Assembly: GCA_030549335.1 (NCBI GenBank)
Contig: CM060189.1
Coordinates: forward strand, 31,209,001-31,273,000
Direction of reading: 5' to 3'
DNA from: Pontederia crassipes
Lineage: Eukaryota; Streptophyta; Magnoliopsida; Commelinales; Pontederiaceae
DNA length: 64,000 bases
A program made the translations under genes and the position numbers. Below, piece after piece: positions 1-12,540 of the stretch (positions are counted from its first letter, which is position 1; each line of letters begins with the position of its first letter). The notes under the pieces were generated by a model. The model had not been told where the DNA came from. It did no database searches and saw nothing but the letters and a program-made list of their open reading frames with translations.

Positions 1-112
1 GAGAAAAGGAAAAATATGATGAGAAGCTGACGTCAGATAAATAACATAAAAAAACAAATGAAAAAAAAAATGAAAATTTGAAGGGTAAAGATGTCCAAAA
101 ATAATATACCAG

Positions 113-288
113 ACCCGCTCTACACCGAGTTGTGCACTTTCACTTTCCTAAAGAAAAAATAACTATGAACAAGATTTACATGACTATCCAGCAAGACAAG
201 ACTCGCTCTACACCGAGTTGTGCACTTTCATTTTCCTAAAGGAAAAATAACTATGAACGAGATTTACATGACTATTCAGCAAGACAAA
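113..288. repeat. 88-bp tandem duplication
   Basis: Two head-to-tail copies, 113-200 and 201-288, differ at only a few positions. Both carry CTCTACACCGAGTTGTGCAC, and both end in GCAAGACAA followed by G or A. They lie downstream of the cupin gene and have no coding sense. The few mismatches point to a fairly recent slippage or unequal-exchange event. Confidence 0.85.
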
Positions 289-767
289 ATGTACACTCTT
301 TTTAATCAAAGACCGGTATCAAGATTATGTTTTGAATCTTTGAATGTTATAGTCTCAAGTTCTGAGATGCTAGTAGTCTAAACACCAGTAAATCTCGTTC
401 CCCCCCAAAAAAATCTTCGAACATAAGACAGCAACAAATCTGTACACCTAAATCATACTCCAGCGACTAACCGACCATAGCCATGTGAAGTGAGATGACT
501 GAAAAGGGAAAATAAATAGAACACCAGGAATAACAAATGAATTAGAACACAAAACCTGACATAAAAGAGGGAATCATGAGCCCTATGACTGTACATGCCG
601 ATCTTCACAATAACTCAACTGGATGAAACCAGAAGATGAAAGTGATTCTTTACTTATATACAGAAGGGCCTCAAAAGAAAATGCTACAAAAAAAAAATCA
701 TTTTTAAGTACAGGATCCCTAATAATCGCCTCTGCATTCTCTCAAGAATTCTGAGCTTTAGAAGTTA
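289..767. other. 3' flank of the cupin gene
   Basis: AT-rich sequence with no gene of its own. The part nearest 768 should be the 3' untranslated region of the minus-strand cupin gene. I cannot fix the polyadenylation site. Confidence 0.5.
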
Positions 768-3486
768 TCATAGATCCTTCCATACATTGTAATCAGTTGT
801 GGAACTGTTGTAATCGATTACATTGTCTTGACAGCCCAAGAAGAAAGTAGACCTTGCAGTATCAATATTAATTAGAGCATGTGCAGTTCCACTTGGACTT
901 GCAAAGATAGCAACTTCATCCCAACTGATGGTGACTTCTGCATACCCCTTTTCGTTCATGTTATTGTTTTCCAGCTACAAGGAACATCAAAGAGGAGGTC
1001 AGCAACTTTATGAGACTGAATCAATGCCAAGCAAAGATAGTTCCAAACTAACCCTAAATTTTGTCTCTGCTCCCCATATGACAAATGTCTCGTTGCAAGT
1101 GTAATGTCGGTGATTTCCCCTCAAACCACCAGGTTGGATTTCACCTACATGAACTGAAGCACACTCCGTAGCTCCTCCTGTGTACAACCAATAACCATGT
1201 TAGCAGCTGGCAAGCAATATCAGCATCTCCATACTACAGATTGTGTGGCAGAGATACTTCTCTCATCCTTTTGGCCACAAAAGGAAAAATATCAGCATCT
1301 CCAACTGAAATGTCTTTGAAGTCAATCATGTTTCTAGCCATGGATATGATTCAAGATACCTTATCGGCAACAAAATAATAAAGCACATCCAGTGGTGGAC
1401 AAGTGAATGATACGACTAAATGTTATTTAAGACAGAGACCACTGAAATGTTAGCAACCGTCTTCAATAGTATTCTTCAAAGAGACATATAACTTAGACCA
1501 CTAACACAAGGAATATAGAGGTGGTAAAAAAGGAGACCCAACTACAAACTTATGATTAAAAAAAATGTAGAGAAACAAAACAAATGTAGATTAAATATAC
1601 AAACCGAATACCTACATGAAAAAGAATTGATACATCACCATCGAGCAAAGCCAAAACACAACACATGTTAATACGGAAATTTAAGATTTCAATTTTTGAA
1701 ACTGATTCTTCTAGGTGGAGTATCATCATCACTTGAAAGAAGCAAAAACTAAGGAACAATTTCTGGTATCCTTTTGCTTGTGGAAAATTATGAATTTATC
1801 AATGACTAAATTAGTGAACAAGGAACCCGAAGTCCACAGTTTATTTACCAAAAAGGTAGAATGGGATACAATTTACAGACACTAATTTCTGATAGTGACG
1901 ATCTATGTTTTTAGGTAACAATAATGCACACCAAAATTTTTTAGGAAGAAGAGGATGACCAGCAAATCGGTAGTCATCCAAATTAATGTACATCTAAATT
2001 AATAATCTGGAAAGCAGTAAATTTGGATTGCTGTTGACCAAACATGCATGCGATATTTTCAGAATATTCTTCGATTAAAAACGAATTATAAAAAAAAAGT
2101 AAAATTCTTACAAGAATCAGCCAAAAGAATCAGCCTACTATATTTTTGTTAGATTTTTTTAGCCAAAAGAATCCACCTAGTGGGATAAGGCTTTGTTGTT
2201 GTTGTTGTTTTTTATAGAAAGACGATTTGGGAGATAAAATTTGGAATTTGATTCATATAGAAAAAAAGCATTAGATATAGATGTGAGAAATAGAAAACCA
2301 CCAGCCAAAAGCAAATGCCACTTCACAAAAATATGTAGCATGTAGAAATATTACAATTTTTGTGTTCACATTTTCTTCCATCTCGGCATCCAGCAAGAGT
2401 CTCCATTCTTTTCCAGAATATCAGAGAACCATTCTTTTGTGGTGAAATTAACAATCATCAAACCAGTTGAGGAGATAGAGGCATGAGAGAAGAAATGTGC
2501 CAATTCAATAAATAACAAACACAATCAGAAAAGCTCCATTGTGCAAACATATTTACTAACTCATATCTTTTGTTACATACTAATGCTTTCCAACAATTGC
2601 AGAGAATGTTGTGAACGATGCCGCTTCTCATTAATCACCATAAATGCTTATCAATGTCTAAAATAGTATGAGGCTGATAATGGCATTACTTGCATGGCTC
2701 GATTACTTGATCAATTAAAGTAATCAAGTGAAGATGTGTTTCTTTTAATATCTTCAGAATTATGTTCTTGCAAGCTTCACAATTCTCACAGATCCACGAC
2801 GAAAATTAACAATGGAGTTCCAGGGGAGCTCCAAAACGTGAGCCGCAAATGAAAAACAATGCCAACTAAGTGGACAACGAATGTAGATTTCGTGCACAGC
2901 AGTTATTACATCATGCTCAGATTTGTCTCTCTGAAAGGGATGCTAACGTCGTCATAGAAAGTTCCATCACAACGCATTTCGAATACACAATTTAAACCGA
3001 AAAAGACGACAACGAGCATCAAACTATACTCCAGTTAAAAGATGGGATTTTGAAGCACTGACCGCGAATGCCGGCCTCCAGGGCGGCCGTGACGGGGTTG
3101 AGCAGCCAACCCCGTCGATCCTTCGCAATGCCTGAGGGGAACTGGACGGCGCTGAACCTGACGTGATTCGCCTCCGCGTCACCATCACGTCCGTTCGTGC
3201 TCTCAGACTGCGACAAAGAGGAAGAGGTGCCGGCGGAAGTGGAGGAGAGGGAGGACCGGAGGCCGGTGGCAGCGGATGCAGGGTGCTCGAGGCGGAGGAA
3301 GAGCCAGGTAAGGAGGACGAAGGCGGACAGGAGGAAGGGGAAGGCGGAGGGGCGATTAAGGAAGGCGGCAAAGGAGGATACCGCGGAGGATGGCGGCGGG
3401 ACCGCAGGCGTCGGAGGCACCGAGATGGGGAGGTCGGAGGAGGAGGAAGAGGAGAAGGAGGTGGTGAGCCTTCTAGGGTTCGCCAT
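768..3486 (-). CDS. Membrane-anchored cupin-domain protein (3 exons, 251 aa)
   Basis: Exons on the minus strand: 3063-3486, 1053-1177, 768-974, all with GT-AG introns and continuous phase. The 251-residue product starts MANPRRLTT. It has a Ser/Pro-rich N-terminus, one likely membrane helix (about residues 49-66, FPFLLSAFVLLTWLFLRL), a linker, then a single cupin barrel. Cupin motif 1 is HRHYTCNE (His164, His166, Glu171); motif 2 is PSGTAHALIN (210-219, His215). All the usual metal-binding residues are therefore present. It ends TTDYNVWKDL. Cupins of this kind bind a metal and may act on small molecules, but I know of no proven role for this group and assign none. I chose the start after the transposon-free GC-rich leader; an upstream in-frame Met (at 3528) would add 14 residues. 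The first intron is 1.9 kb and holds a small RTE-LINE tail. Exon 1 is much GC-richer than exons 2 and 3. The gene model is strong; the function is unknown. Confidence 0.9.
2173..2208 (+). mobile_element. RTE-type LINE 3' tail fragment
   Basis: CCACCTAGTGGGATAAGGC followed by a (TTG)n tail. The reverse complement of the same end occurs at 56543, 57388 and (altered) 59499. Only the last ~35 bp of the element is present, so this is an extremely 5'-truncated insertion in intron 1 of the cupin gene. I see no clear target duplication. Confidence 0.7.
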
Positions 3487-5950
3487 TGCATCCGACTGGT
3501 AGCAAGAAGAAGCAGAGATTTGTAGCATCCAACCTTAATTTTTTTTTAATGTTTATTTCTTTTCGTTTCCTTTTTTTTGTTAACATATTTTTTTCACCGA
3601 ATATTTTCTACCTGAGTTTAAAGTTCTTGACGGCGTGGACTCTTTTAATCATGCAAACTCAATTAACGACATTAAGCTGAATTAACTAGAGAAACATGGA
3701 CGTATCAACTCTTTTCACGTAATTTTATATTAATAAAAGTGTTAAAATAATGATGGACAGTAATGAACAATAACTTTTTTTTTCTGAATCGACAAAATTG
3801 ACAATACGTCGATCAAATGCAATTCAAAAGGAATTAACTTTGTGTGTACAATCTATTTTTCACAATTATTTATGCAACTGGAGAAAAGGTCTAGAATTCT
3901 TAACCTTTGTTTGAATAGTTCATCCTAAGTTTTTTTATGAATAATTAAATTGACGTATTAGTGTTTCCATGAGTTGATGTGATGAATGATTTTTTGATAG
4001 GTTTTGAATTAAAAATGATTATTATAATTATGAAGTGTAATTTTAGTATTAATAAAAGTAAAATTATAAATAAAACTTTTTTATGAAAAAAATCGTTAAA
4101 AAATATAGTATTCAAATATTAAAAACATTTCTATAAATTAATTATAATTAAGGAAATCTTCAAATTTTTAATAAAATAATAAGTAATAAATAATATTATA
4201 TTAATTTTAATATTATAAATATTTTATATAGTATAAATAAATTATTTTATAAGGGCAAAGGGTGAGAGAGAGAGAGAATAAAAAAATCAAATAAAAAAAG
4301 TGATCTTGAGCAAAAAAAAAAGTGATTATCCTATAGTGCTCCGGTTCTATAAAAAATTTAGAATCGAAGCTGATCGTGTTTGATGAAATTAAGTGGAACT
4401 GCCCCCGTTTCCACTCTGGTGTCATTGCCAAAAGAAGGATACGAAAGGGAGAGTTTATAGATGACTTTAAAGTTTAACAAAATAAAATTTATTTATTTAT
4501 AGTAGTTTATACAATTCTATTAGAGATATTATTAAATACTGAAAAATAATCTGAAAATAATAATAATAAAACAAATACGAAAATTCAATGGCATCTTTAA
4601 CTCACTCCAATAAAGACGTGACAATATAAGAGTTCGCGTGGTTTTGAAAAAAAAAAGTGCGCATTCTTTTATTCATCATAAAAAAATTAAAAAGGCCTTA
4701 TCGAAAAAAAAAATAAAAGGCTGGTTATTTCGATCCAAATGCAATTTAAAGGAATTAACTTTTGTGAAAAGTGAGAAATTAATTTATGAGAAAAAGAGAG
4801 GTATGAATTTCACAAAAACGGGATTTGAACCCGACGTGAATCGAACACGCAACCTTCTGATCTGGAGTAAGTATGAACTATAAGCCACCAACAGTAAACC
4901 ATATGAGTGGTGAACTGGAGATCAAATGAGAAAGCTTCTCAACACAAAGGAGGAAGATGTAAGATAGAAAACCAATAGCCTTTATTTCACAGAACAAACG
5001 ATGCTTCTTATTGTAGTAATTCAATATATCGCCACTTGTGACATATAGAAACTAAATTATCTTGATTATAATATTTACTCATAATAACTAAAATAGGAGT
5101 CTTTTATTTTGAGGATAGTCGAAGTTATATTAAAATTATAATTTTTTAAATTAAAAAATATCATTTTTTTAACGGGCACATTATTAAAATTATTTAAACA
5201 GTGGGACTGTTTTTGTGTTCCACCAAAACTAATAATCTTATGTTCCAAGTTTTACTATCTTTAGTTTGGAGACAATTTATTTATGTATCGGCCAAGTCCA
5301 TGTAGGGGTATAAGAAAAATTCGACCAACTCAAAAAATTCATTCGATAAAAAAAAAATAAAAAAAATAAAAAATTAGAAGTTCGAATATGATTTAGGACG
5401 ATTTTTAATAAATTAAAATCCACCCACTAAAATTAAGGCCATCCGAAAAAATCGTAGGAGCCCATGGAGCCCGATTTTTATCTATGATTTTTTATTATAT
5501 AATTAATACATGTGTTAATAATTCTTTTATTATAGATATAATATTTTTTTATAAAATTTCATACTTTTCTATCACATTATCAAACTCTAATTTAATAATT
5601 TTAAAATTTTAATAGTATATTTTATATTTAATATAAAATTAAATATTTTTATATTAATTTTAAGTTATTAAATATATTTTTAAAATATAATTATATAAAA
5701 AGTAGGATTTTGAAAAAACCATCCGAAAAAACCGATTCACTAAAGGATGATTTTTATTTTTTCAAAATAATTTTGAGATGATTTTTTTAATTTTAAAAAC
5801 TGACTAAAAAATAATGATTGATTTTTTTAGATCGAAAACTGAACTACTCTCACCTCTAAGTCCAGGTGATAATTTTTTTCTATCTTGGCGGAAAAAGAAA
5901 ATATACGGAGCTGTTTAGGGCATAATAGTAAATAAATATTATTTAAGAAA
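3487..5950. other. AT-rich intergenic region
   Basis: This lies between the divergent cupin and UTP11 genes, so it should hold both promoters. It is strongly AT-rich, with many A and T runs and no open frame that looks real. A phrase CCATCCGAAAAAA recurs near 5440 and 5720 in a degenerate repeat. The only recognisable item is the half tRNA at 4826-4889. Confidence 0.5.
4826..4889 (-). pseudogene. tRNA-Trp(CCA) pseudogene, 3' half intact
   Basis: The minus strand reads CTCCAGATCAGAAGG, then GTTGCGTGTTCGATTCACGT, then CGGGTTCA. This is the anticodon loop (CCA), T-arm and acceptor 3' strand of plant nuclear tRNA-Trp. The 5' half is scrambled and does not form the D-arm, the acceptor 5' strand or the 5' side of the anticodon stem. 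It cannot be a working tRNA. It may be a relic of a copied tRNA or of a tRNA-derived SINE. Confidence 0.7.
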
Positions 5951-5954
5951 CTTT

Positions 5955-6582
5955 TTGAGGGTTTTAAAGGCCGTCGTCGGCCACGACGCTCCGCACCGCA
6001 CCGCACCGCCGCCTTGCTTTGTCGCCGCCGCTGCCCGACCACCTTCGGATTCCACTTCCACCGCCCTCCGCGCCCAGCTCTCCTTCTCCGTGGTTGTCAC
6101 CGGTTCCCGCCTCTTCTGCGATCACAGCAGCCCTCCACCGCCGACCTCCGCCGGCTGTCAAATCGGTCTTCTGGCGCCGCCAAGCCACCCACCTCCAGTT
6201 TAGCCGCCCCCCTCCGCCCTCACCCACCCGCAGGCGGCGATTTCGGTCCTTCACTCGCCGGTCGATTCCCTTGTCTTTTGGGCGATACTTTCTGCGAAAT
6301 CCTGCCTTGCTTAATTACAAAACATAAACACAGTTTTTTTAACCTCCGTTTCTTCGGGTTTTTTTTTGAAATTTCTTTCTTTCAATGTTTCCCCGGTTTC
6401 TGATTTCCGCAAGCATGCATACATCAGGCGCTGAGTGCATTTTCTTTTTAAATTCTTCCTTAGGTACTGCAACTCTTTTGTTCGAATTGAGTTGAAAAAT
6501 GTCGATCTCACTTGATAGGAATTTTGTTTCAGGCTTCTCTTCAGTCTCATCCCTTTGTGTTTGAACTTTTTACGGTCCAAAG
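5955..6582 (+). other. Probable 5' leader of UTP11
   Basis: A sharp change from AT-rich to GC- and CCGCC-rich DNA begins near 5970 and lasts to about 6250. This is typical of a plant transcription start and leader. Overlapping open frames on both strands are low in complexity and look accidental. A possible leader intron runs from a GT near 6462 to the CAG near 6533, but I cannot prove it. Confidence 0.45.
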
Positions 6583-9500
6583 ATGTCGTCTTTCAGGAAC
6601 GCCATCCCTCGACGCGCTCACAAAGAACGAGCTCAACCGTGAGTCTTCTCCTTTGCCTTCTAGCTACGACATATAACCGTACTTACTTGAAAAAAAGGAG
6701 CTCTTAATGTTTGTTTGAATTAACAGTCAAGCCAGGAAAAAATTCGGACATCTCGAGAAGCACAAAGATTATGCCGTGCGAGCTCAGGCCTTCCATCAGA
6801 AAGAGGAAGCGCTCAAGGTAATATGCAGCTAGGTATCTATGGTTATGTTGAAGTTGAGCAATGGTTTCAGAAATTGTAGTACTGACTTCAAAATTGTGTT
6901 CTACAGAGATTGAGGGAAAAGGCTGCTAATAGGAATCCCGATGAGTTCTACTTCAAGATGGTCAATACACGCACTGTGGATGGAGTCCATAGACCTGAGT
7001 AATAATACTTCAATTCTTGAAAGCATAATTTTTTTATTGAGAATTGTTTTTCTGAAGAAACATTATTATTGAGAATTAGACTCATAGTAATGCTGATTCA
7101 GGAGCGAGGCAAATAAATACACCCAAGAGGAACTCATGGTGATGAAGACACAAGATATTCAATATGTTCTCCAGAAAATTCAAAGTGAAAAGAAGGTATG
7201 GGAGTTTATTTGCTACTAGTTTTGTTGTTCTTTTTGCTCAAATTGACTACATGGTTGTTTTATTGTTTATAATAATTTTTCCAATGTAGAAACTTGAAAG
7301 GTTAAGTTCTACACTTCATGGATTGGAGAATCAGCCACAGAACAAGCATGTCTACTTTGCTGAAGATATGTATGTGGTCTACTCTAGACTATATTCAGTA
7401 CTAAGTACAAAAGAAAATGTGATAATGAACTTGCCAAAGCATTTAATTTTGATTTTTTTTATCCTAAAGGTTTCCAAAATCTTTGTGGTAAGACTTCATT
7501 AAGTATCAAATATAGCTGATATTTATTAGGAGGTAAAAACAATATTATAATGTATTTTATCTTTGCTTCTTTCTCTGCAAGCGGATGTATTCAATTTGTT
7601 AACAGTTGATTGTGTTGCAAAAAATTGTTTTTTGGATATATGCCTTACAAGACTGCGAAGGTATACAACTTGATAGAAGTCTTGCTCCTTCATAAACTAG
7701 AAAAAAAAGGTTTCTTGCAATTTAAAATAAGCTAGTTGAATAGGTAGCACAGTTAACAAGAAATGTTTGCTGGTAGTTTCAATTTCTTTTCCTATTTTTT
7801 AATCATCAATCATGAAGTTAAGAGTTTTTTTTTCAATCATTGGTCTTATCTTTAAGTTTTGCAATTATTTTTTTTTTCACGTTGACAAGCGTGCTTCTTA
7901 GTTGCCTGATGTAATTTAGGGGTCTCAATCAATCTTTGCGACACTTAAACTCTTCAATGGAGAAATCATCCTTTACATATTAGTTGGATTTTTGTAAACA
8001 TAGTAACACACTTCAAATATGGGTTTAGCTATTAGTTGAACAGAAGCTTTTTCTTTTTTGAGGAGAAAAAGTATGACTACCAGGTTATGTGGTTGTCATC
8101 TAGGTATATATATAACTGAGAAATAAGTGTCATGTACAAGTGTGTGTTCTCGAAGAGAGCGGCAAAAAAATGGAAAAGTATATCAACTAATCAAAACCCC
8201 ACACCCGAAGCAAAAAGGAAATATGGTGTACAATACGCTCTGCTCGTCACAAAAATCACCCGGTTCCGCTGAAGCCAGATGGCCCACGAACCGGCCAAAA
8301 AGATTGCCAGTGACACTTTCCATCTTTGTCTCTGTCGGGCCAAACCTTAGAGAGATTGCTACAAATTCCTAGGATCGGAAGGAAAAGGGCCCCCAAAAGA
8401 CGTCCGATGCTAGATACCACGTGCTGTCGTACATGCAAAATGTCCTCCTCTGCCTTGCCACATAGGACACGATGTGTCTGTGTGATATGTCCACGCCGCC
8501 CTATACGTCCTGGCTATGAAGCACGGGTACGTCAAAAACCTTGAAGTACCCGTACCCGGTACGTACCGGGTATGGGTACACATCCGGTGAGATGGGTACG
8601 CCTTACCTACTTTAAAACAAGGTTTGCAAACCACAAGAAAAGAGAAGCCGAAGAAAAATAAGGAAGAAAACAAAGAGCCTGAACTGGAGAAGGGTTCGGC
8701 AATATGAAAGAGAGGAAAATGAGACACAAAAAGAGAGACACGTGGAGTGGAGAGCACTATTTTACAAACAAAATAAGGAAAGAAAAGTCTGCAAAACAAA
8801 AAAGAAAATTGACAGCTCAAAAATATGTGTTAGCATTATAATTTTATTTTTTTCTGATGGCAATACTTAATACTGTAAACTTAATTAGGATTTTTATTTG
8901 CTTCCTTAATTAAAGACATAAATAAAACTAAATAATATGATGTGATAAATTATTTGATATTAATAAAAATATGACATATCTTCCCAAAATAATTTTATTA
9001 TTTGTTATTATAGCTTAATTTCTTATTTTATATATTATTTTTTATCTAAAATTTATATTATATATAACGTACCCGTACCCTAAATTTCAAGAAATTAGCG
9101 TACCCGTACCTGTACAACGTAGCGTCCTGGTGATAGGTTGGCTCGCCACATAAACAAAGCAAAGATCTTGATTTTCAGTGGGATCGCCAGATGAGTCTGC
9201 AATTTGTCCTAAAGTCCTCCAATGTTGCCATGTCGGAAAGGAAACAGATGTAGAGGCTACGTGCTGACCAAGCCTCCAATAGCCAAACCCATCCATCAAG
9301 ACTAGAGTGGTTAGGGTGGAAAGGAGCAATCCTTCGGTGGAGTGCAAGAAGCTCCTTGAAGCGCTGGTCTGAGAGAGCCAATCTAAAAAGAAGAGTCCAG
9401 GAGCCTGATCCTGGGCCCCCGACCTCAGACCAAGTCTCCGCCATAGTCGCGTTAGATGTGCCGCGAAGGCATACAATCCAGGGAAAGCCTCCACAAGTGG

Positions 9501-12500
9501 GTCCCTGGGGGACCAATCATGCCGTCAAGAAGAGAAATCCACCCTCAGAGCAAGTGCCGCCCCACCCTGCCAAAATGATGAAGCCCTGCAGGGTAGCATG
9601 ATCCTCGACTCCCAAGAGAGGCCCCGTCCATAGCAAGTGAAGGAAATTGACTGCCATAAACCAACCTCAGGCCCCATACCCACCGAGCTAGGAGAGCCAG
9701 GTGGTGGAATGGACGAAACCCCGGACCGCCTTGGGAGGTGGGACGGCAAACACTGCTCCATGTAACAAGATGAACTCCGCATTGATCGGAACCACCGTCC
9801 TTCCAAAAAAATCTGCTCCTCAGAGAGTCCGTGCACCTAAGAATCTGAACTGGTGCTTTATAATAAATCGGGAGTGCCGAGAGGCAGAGCGGAGGAGGTC
9901 GAGCCAGCCACCTCGGGATAGAAGACATGAACTCCAGCCCTGGAGCCTATGCTCCATGCACTCAATGACTGAAGACCACCTGCGGGAACTGAAGTGGCGA
10001 TCGGAGAGAGGAGGCCCAAGTATGTGATTGACAGTGTACTGATTGGCGTGCAAAGCTCGGCCGTGCGTTGGGCTGCATCTTTGAGAACCATGCCAAAGAG
10101 GATGAAGGAGGACTTGACATGGTTTATCTGGAGATCCGTCGTGGCGCCAAAAAGCACAACGAGAATGGCCACTCGTCAAGCTTCCTGCTCCAAGCCCTCA
10201 ATGAAGAATACCATGAGGAATCAATATGTGGCAAGACTATTATCTTTATGAAAGATATGCTATAGTGTTTTGGGGATACTGCACAAGTTTGGGCACATGA
10301 GCACATTTCCTTTCCGTAATTTGGGTGGATAACTACAGGATCTTGGTAGTTGTTCTTTTACCTTATAAAAGAAAATATGTAAGCTGCTTGGAAATTGCAT
10401 AATGATAAACTGCTGTTATAATTGGTTTCAAACTGTCATCCTTTTACCCTACCTCTAATTTATACTCGGAGTAGTTTCCAGTGTTTGGAAAGATAATATA
10501 AATGATAACTCTTGTAGTTTGAAATGAAAAATAATAAATCGTATCAAGATAAGGAGCTCTATATTAGAACAAATTTTTTCTCTATTGCATAATTGTACAA
10601 TCTTTAGGTGTGACTTGTGTTTTGAAAATTTTATACACCACATGTGTACCATGTAGGTTTAATGGAGAGGGAACAGACAACTGGTTAACCAGAGTTTCTG
10701 TCTATATTTAGTATCATTGCTTATTCTTCATGGAGTTGGATAAGTACCTCCTTTCCTGTAGCCCTTTAACTCCACAAAAAAGTCTTATCTAATCAAGAGT
10801 AGCACTGAAAGAACAAAAAAAAAAAAGAGTGATTCATCCCTGAAATTGTAGCTGCCTTAATTTTGTTGAAGAAATTACTTTGATATGTATGAGGGTTCAT
10901 CCAACTCATGTGCATCTTCACTGAAGATATATACATACATCATGACTATTGTTTTCATATGACTTTGATAATTCCATCTTTGTTCAACTCTACCTGAAAA
11001 AGGTGTAGGTCATTGGTACTTTCCTAAATTATTTATTAATATCTAACATGTCCTCTTCATTGGCGGTCAATATAATTTTTGAAATATTTCTTATCTTTTA
11101 TTAAGTTAATATCAGTTCATTCTGTCCAAAAGAATAATCTCATGCTTTTCCATTTTTGTTCTTCTGGAATTATCAAGGCATTTTACTTGTACATTGAAGT
11201 TTTTTTTCTGTTTTGAAGATAATTTCTCTTAGTTGTGAATTTTCTCTTAGGTGCTGGGCTATGCATGACCCTCTGACTCGACTACTTTTTTTTCTGTATT
11301 ATGCCTTATACTGAAGTTAACAATTTCTCATTATCATGTCATTGGATTTGCACCGTTTTGCAGTTTGTGGGCAGAAATGTATGTTGTCTTATATTTCCTT
11401 ATGATGCATCAATATTCATTCTTTCTATCCCATATTTTAGGGAAGAAGCCAAAGAAATTCAATCAGGATCATTGCAAAATGATAGATTACCTATTTTTGA
11501 GAACGTTCCAGGTAGCATAAAAAAGTAAGTACCTCTAATGTTTACCAAAGTTTGAACTCTTCTATGGAATATGACTTTACATGTCAAAGTTGATGGTATT
11601 TGGTGTATATAACATTAATCAATACTTGGATATCTATTATGACAGTTGTTCCATGAAGCCATTGTTGTGGTTTCCTTTGTCATCTGCCTAAAATGTTTTA
11701 TGCATGCATGTGCCTTGTAAAAAAATGTACATGCTTGTGAAATGTTCGATTGCAACTCTTTGAAGTTGCTATTACCTTGCGCCATGAGCTTGTTTGAGAT
11801 AATCCTTTGAAAGGCAAACGGAATTGATGGAAAGAAAATGAAAACTATTTGGTTTGAGTTTTTGACCTGGGAGTTTTATATTTAATAATTTGGTTTGTAG
11901 ATTAATATTTAATAATTTGGTTTGTAACTTTGTTGGGGCGGCAACGTGGTGAGAGCCGCCCGCCGCGCCCCGGCGTCGGCCGAGGGTGCAAAATCCCCTA
12001 AAAAGAACTTTGTGTAACCTTTTTAACAAAAACTCATGTGGTTGCAGTTCATTACGCTTTGTTTTCATTTTCTTTTCCTTATTTTAATTCTTTTGCATTT
12101 TGCTTCTATGGCCAGGAAAATAGCAAGTTCATACAGAGAATTGGAAGCTAGGAAGAAAAGGGTTCAACAGCTGGAAAAATTGTATTCTGATATGACCTTG
12201 CAAAAGGAATTGCAGGTTAGACGATTTCTTTGCTCGTGTCATATTTTAGTTAAATGTGTTTTCCTCATTTCCCTCGTACATCTATTTTGCAATTTTGTTT
12301 GCACTTCAATTTTGTTTGAGGTAGGCGAAGAATGGTGAATATCATCCATTTGATGAATCCTTCGACTCTATTTTACCTGCATATGTTTGCTCTGGCTTGT
12401 TCATTTGTTTTAATCCAGTATATTGTATTATATCTCTTGTTAAGCAGAAACCTGGCCGGAAGAGAAAACTACGGGAGACTGAGATTGTTTCTCCAACAAC

Positions 12501-12540
12501 AAGACCCGTATACAAATGGCACGCAGAACGCAAACGATAA
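6583..12540 (+). CDS. UTP11: UTP11, U3 snoRNP-associated SSU processome protein (8 exons, 229 aa)
   Basis: Exons: 6583-6638, 6727-6817, 6907-6998, 7102-7195, 7290-7369, 11441-11524, 12116-12215, 12448-12540. Every junction is GT-AG and the phases close to 690 nt. The protein begins MSSFRNAIPRRAHKERAQP and ends VYKWHAERKR, both hallmarks of UTP11. In between are HLEKHKDYAVRAQAFHQKE, NPDEFYFKMVNTRTVDGVH, YTQEELMVMKTQD, and the coiled-coil-like YRELEARKKRVQQLEKLY. The length fits the family (about 230 in plants, from memory). UTP11 is a nucleolar part of the U3-containing small-subunit processome, needed to cut pre-rRNA toward 18S rRNA. It is highly basic at both ends. Intron 5 is 4.07 kb, far longer than its neighbours, and holds a hAT-like element and a dead L1 LINE. 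Splicing must skip these. The gene reads as intact. Confidence 0.95.
8514..9122. mobile_element. Non-autonomous hAT-like element in UTP11 intron 5
   Basis: 609 bp bounded by CTATGAAGCACGGGTACG on the left and, on the right, the inverted form of CTACGTTGTACAGGTACGGG. It is flanked by an exact 8-bp duplication, CGTCCTGG, at 8506-8513 and 9123-9130. An 8-bp target duplication is the mark of hAT transposons. GTACCCGTACC motifs recur inside both ends. There is no transposase. It sits directly against the L1 remnant, probably inserted in it. Confidence 0.75.
9131..10235 (-). mobile_element. L1-type LINE fragment, reverse-transcriptase C-terminal region
   Basis: Read on the minus strand in several frames, the sequence encodes LINE ORF2 pieces in order. 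Near 10190-10080 is LQINHVKSSFILFG; near 10000-9860 are PLSDRHFSSRRWSSVIECME and LSRGGWLDLLRS; near 9890-9700 are FFWKDGG and SSVCRPTSQGGPGF. The CRPxSxGGxG signature and the order are typical of plant L1 elements. The frame changes repeatedly, so it is dead and 5'-truncated. Its 3' part may continue beyond the hAT-like insertion to about 8100, but I recognise nothing certain there. It lies antisense to UTP11. Confidence 0.8.

Noticed and set aside
3024-3502. Long open frames on both strands over the cupin first exon (Pro/Arg- and Glu/Gly-rich)
   Set aside because: They are shadows of the GC-rich cupin exon in other frames and have biased, low-complexity composition.
5955-6403. Overlapping frames of 80-129 residues near the UTP11 leader
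   Set aside because: Arg/Pro/Ser-rich on both strands, no family likeness; explained by the GC-rich leader.
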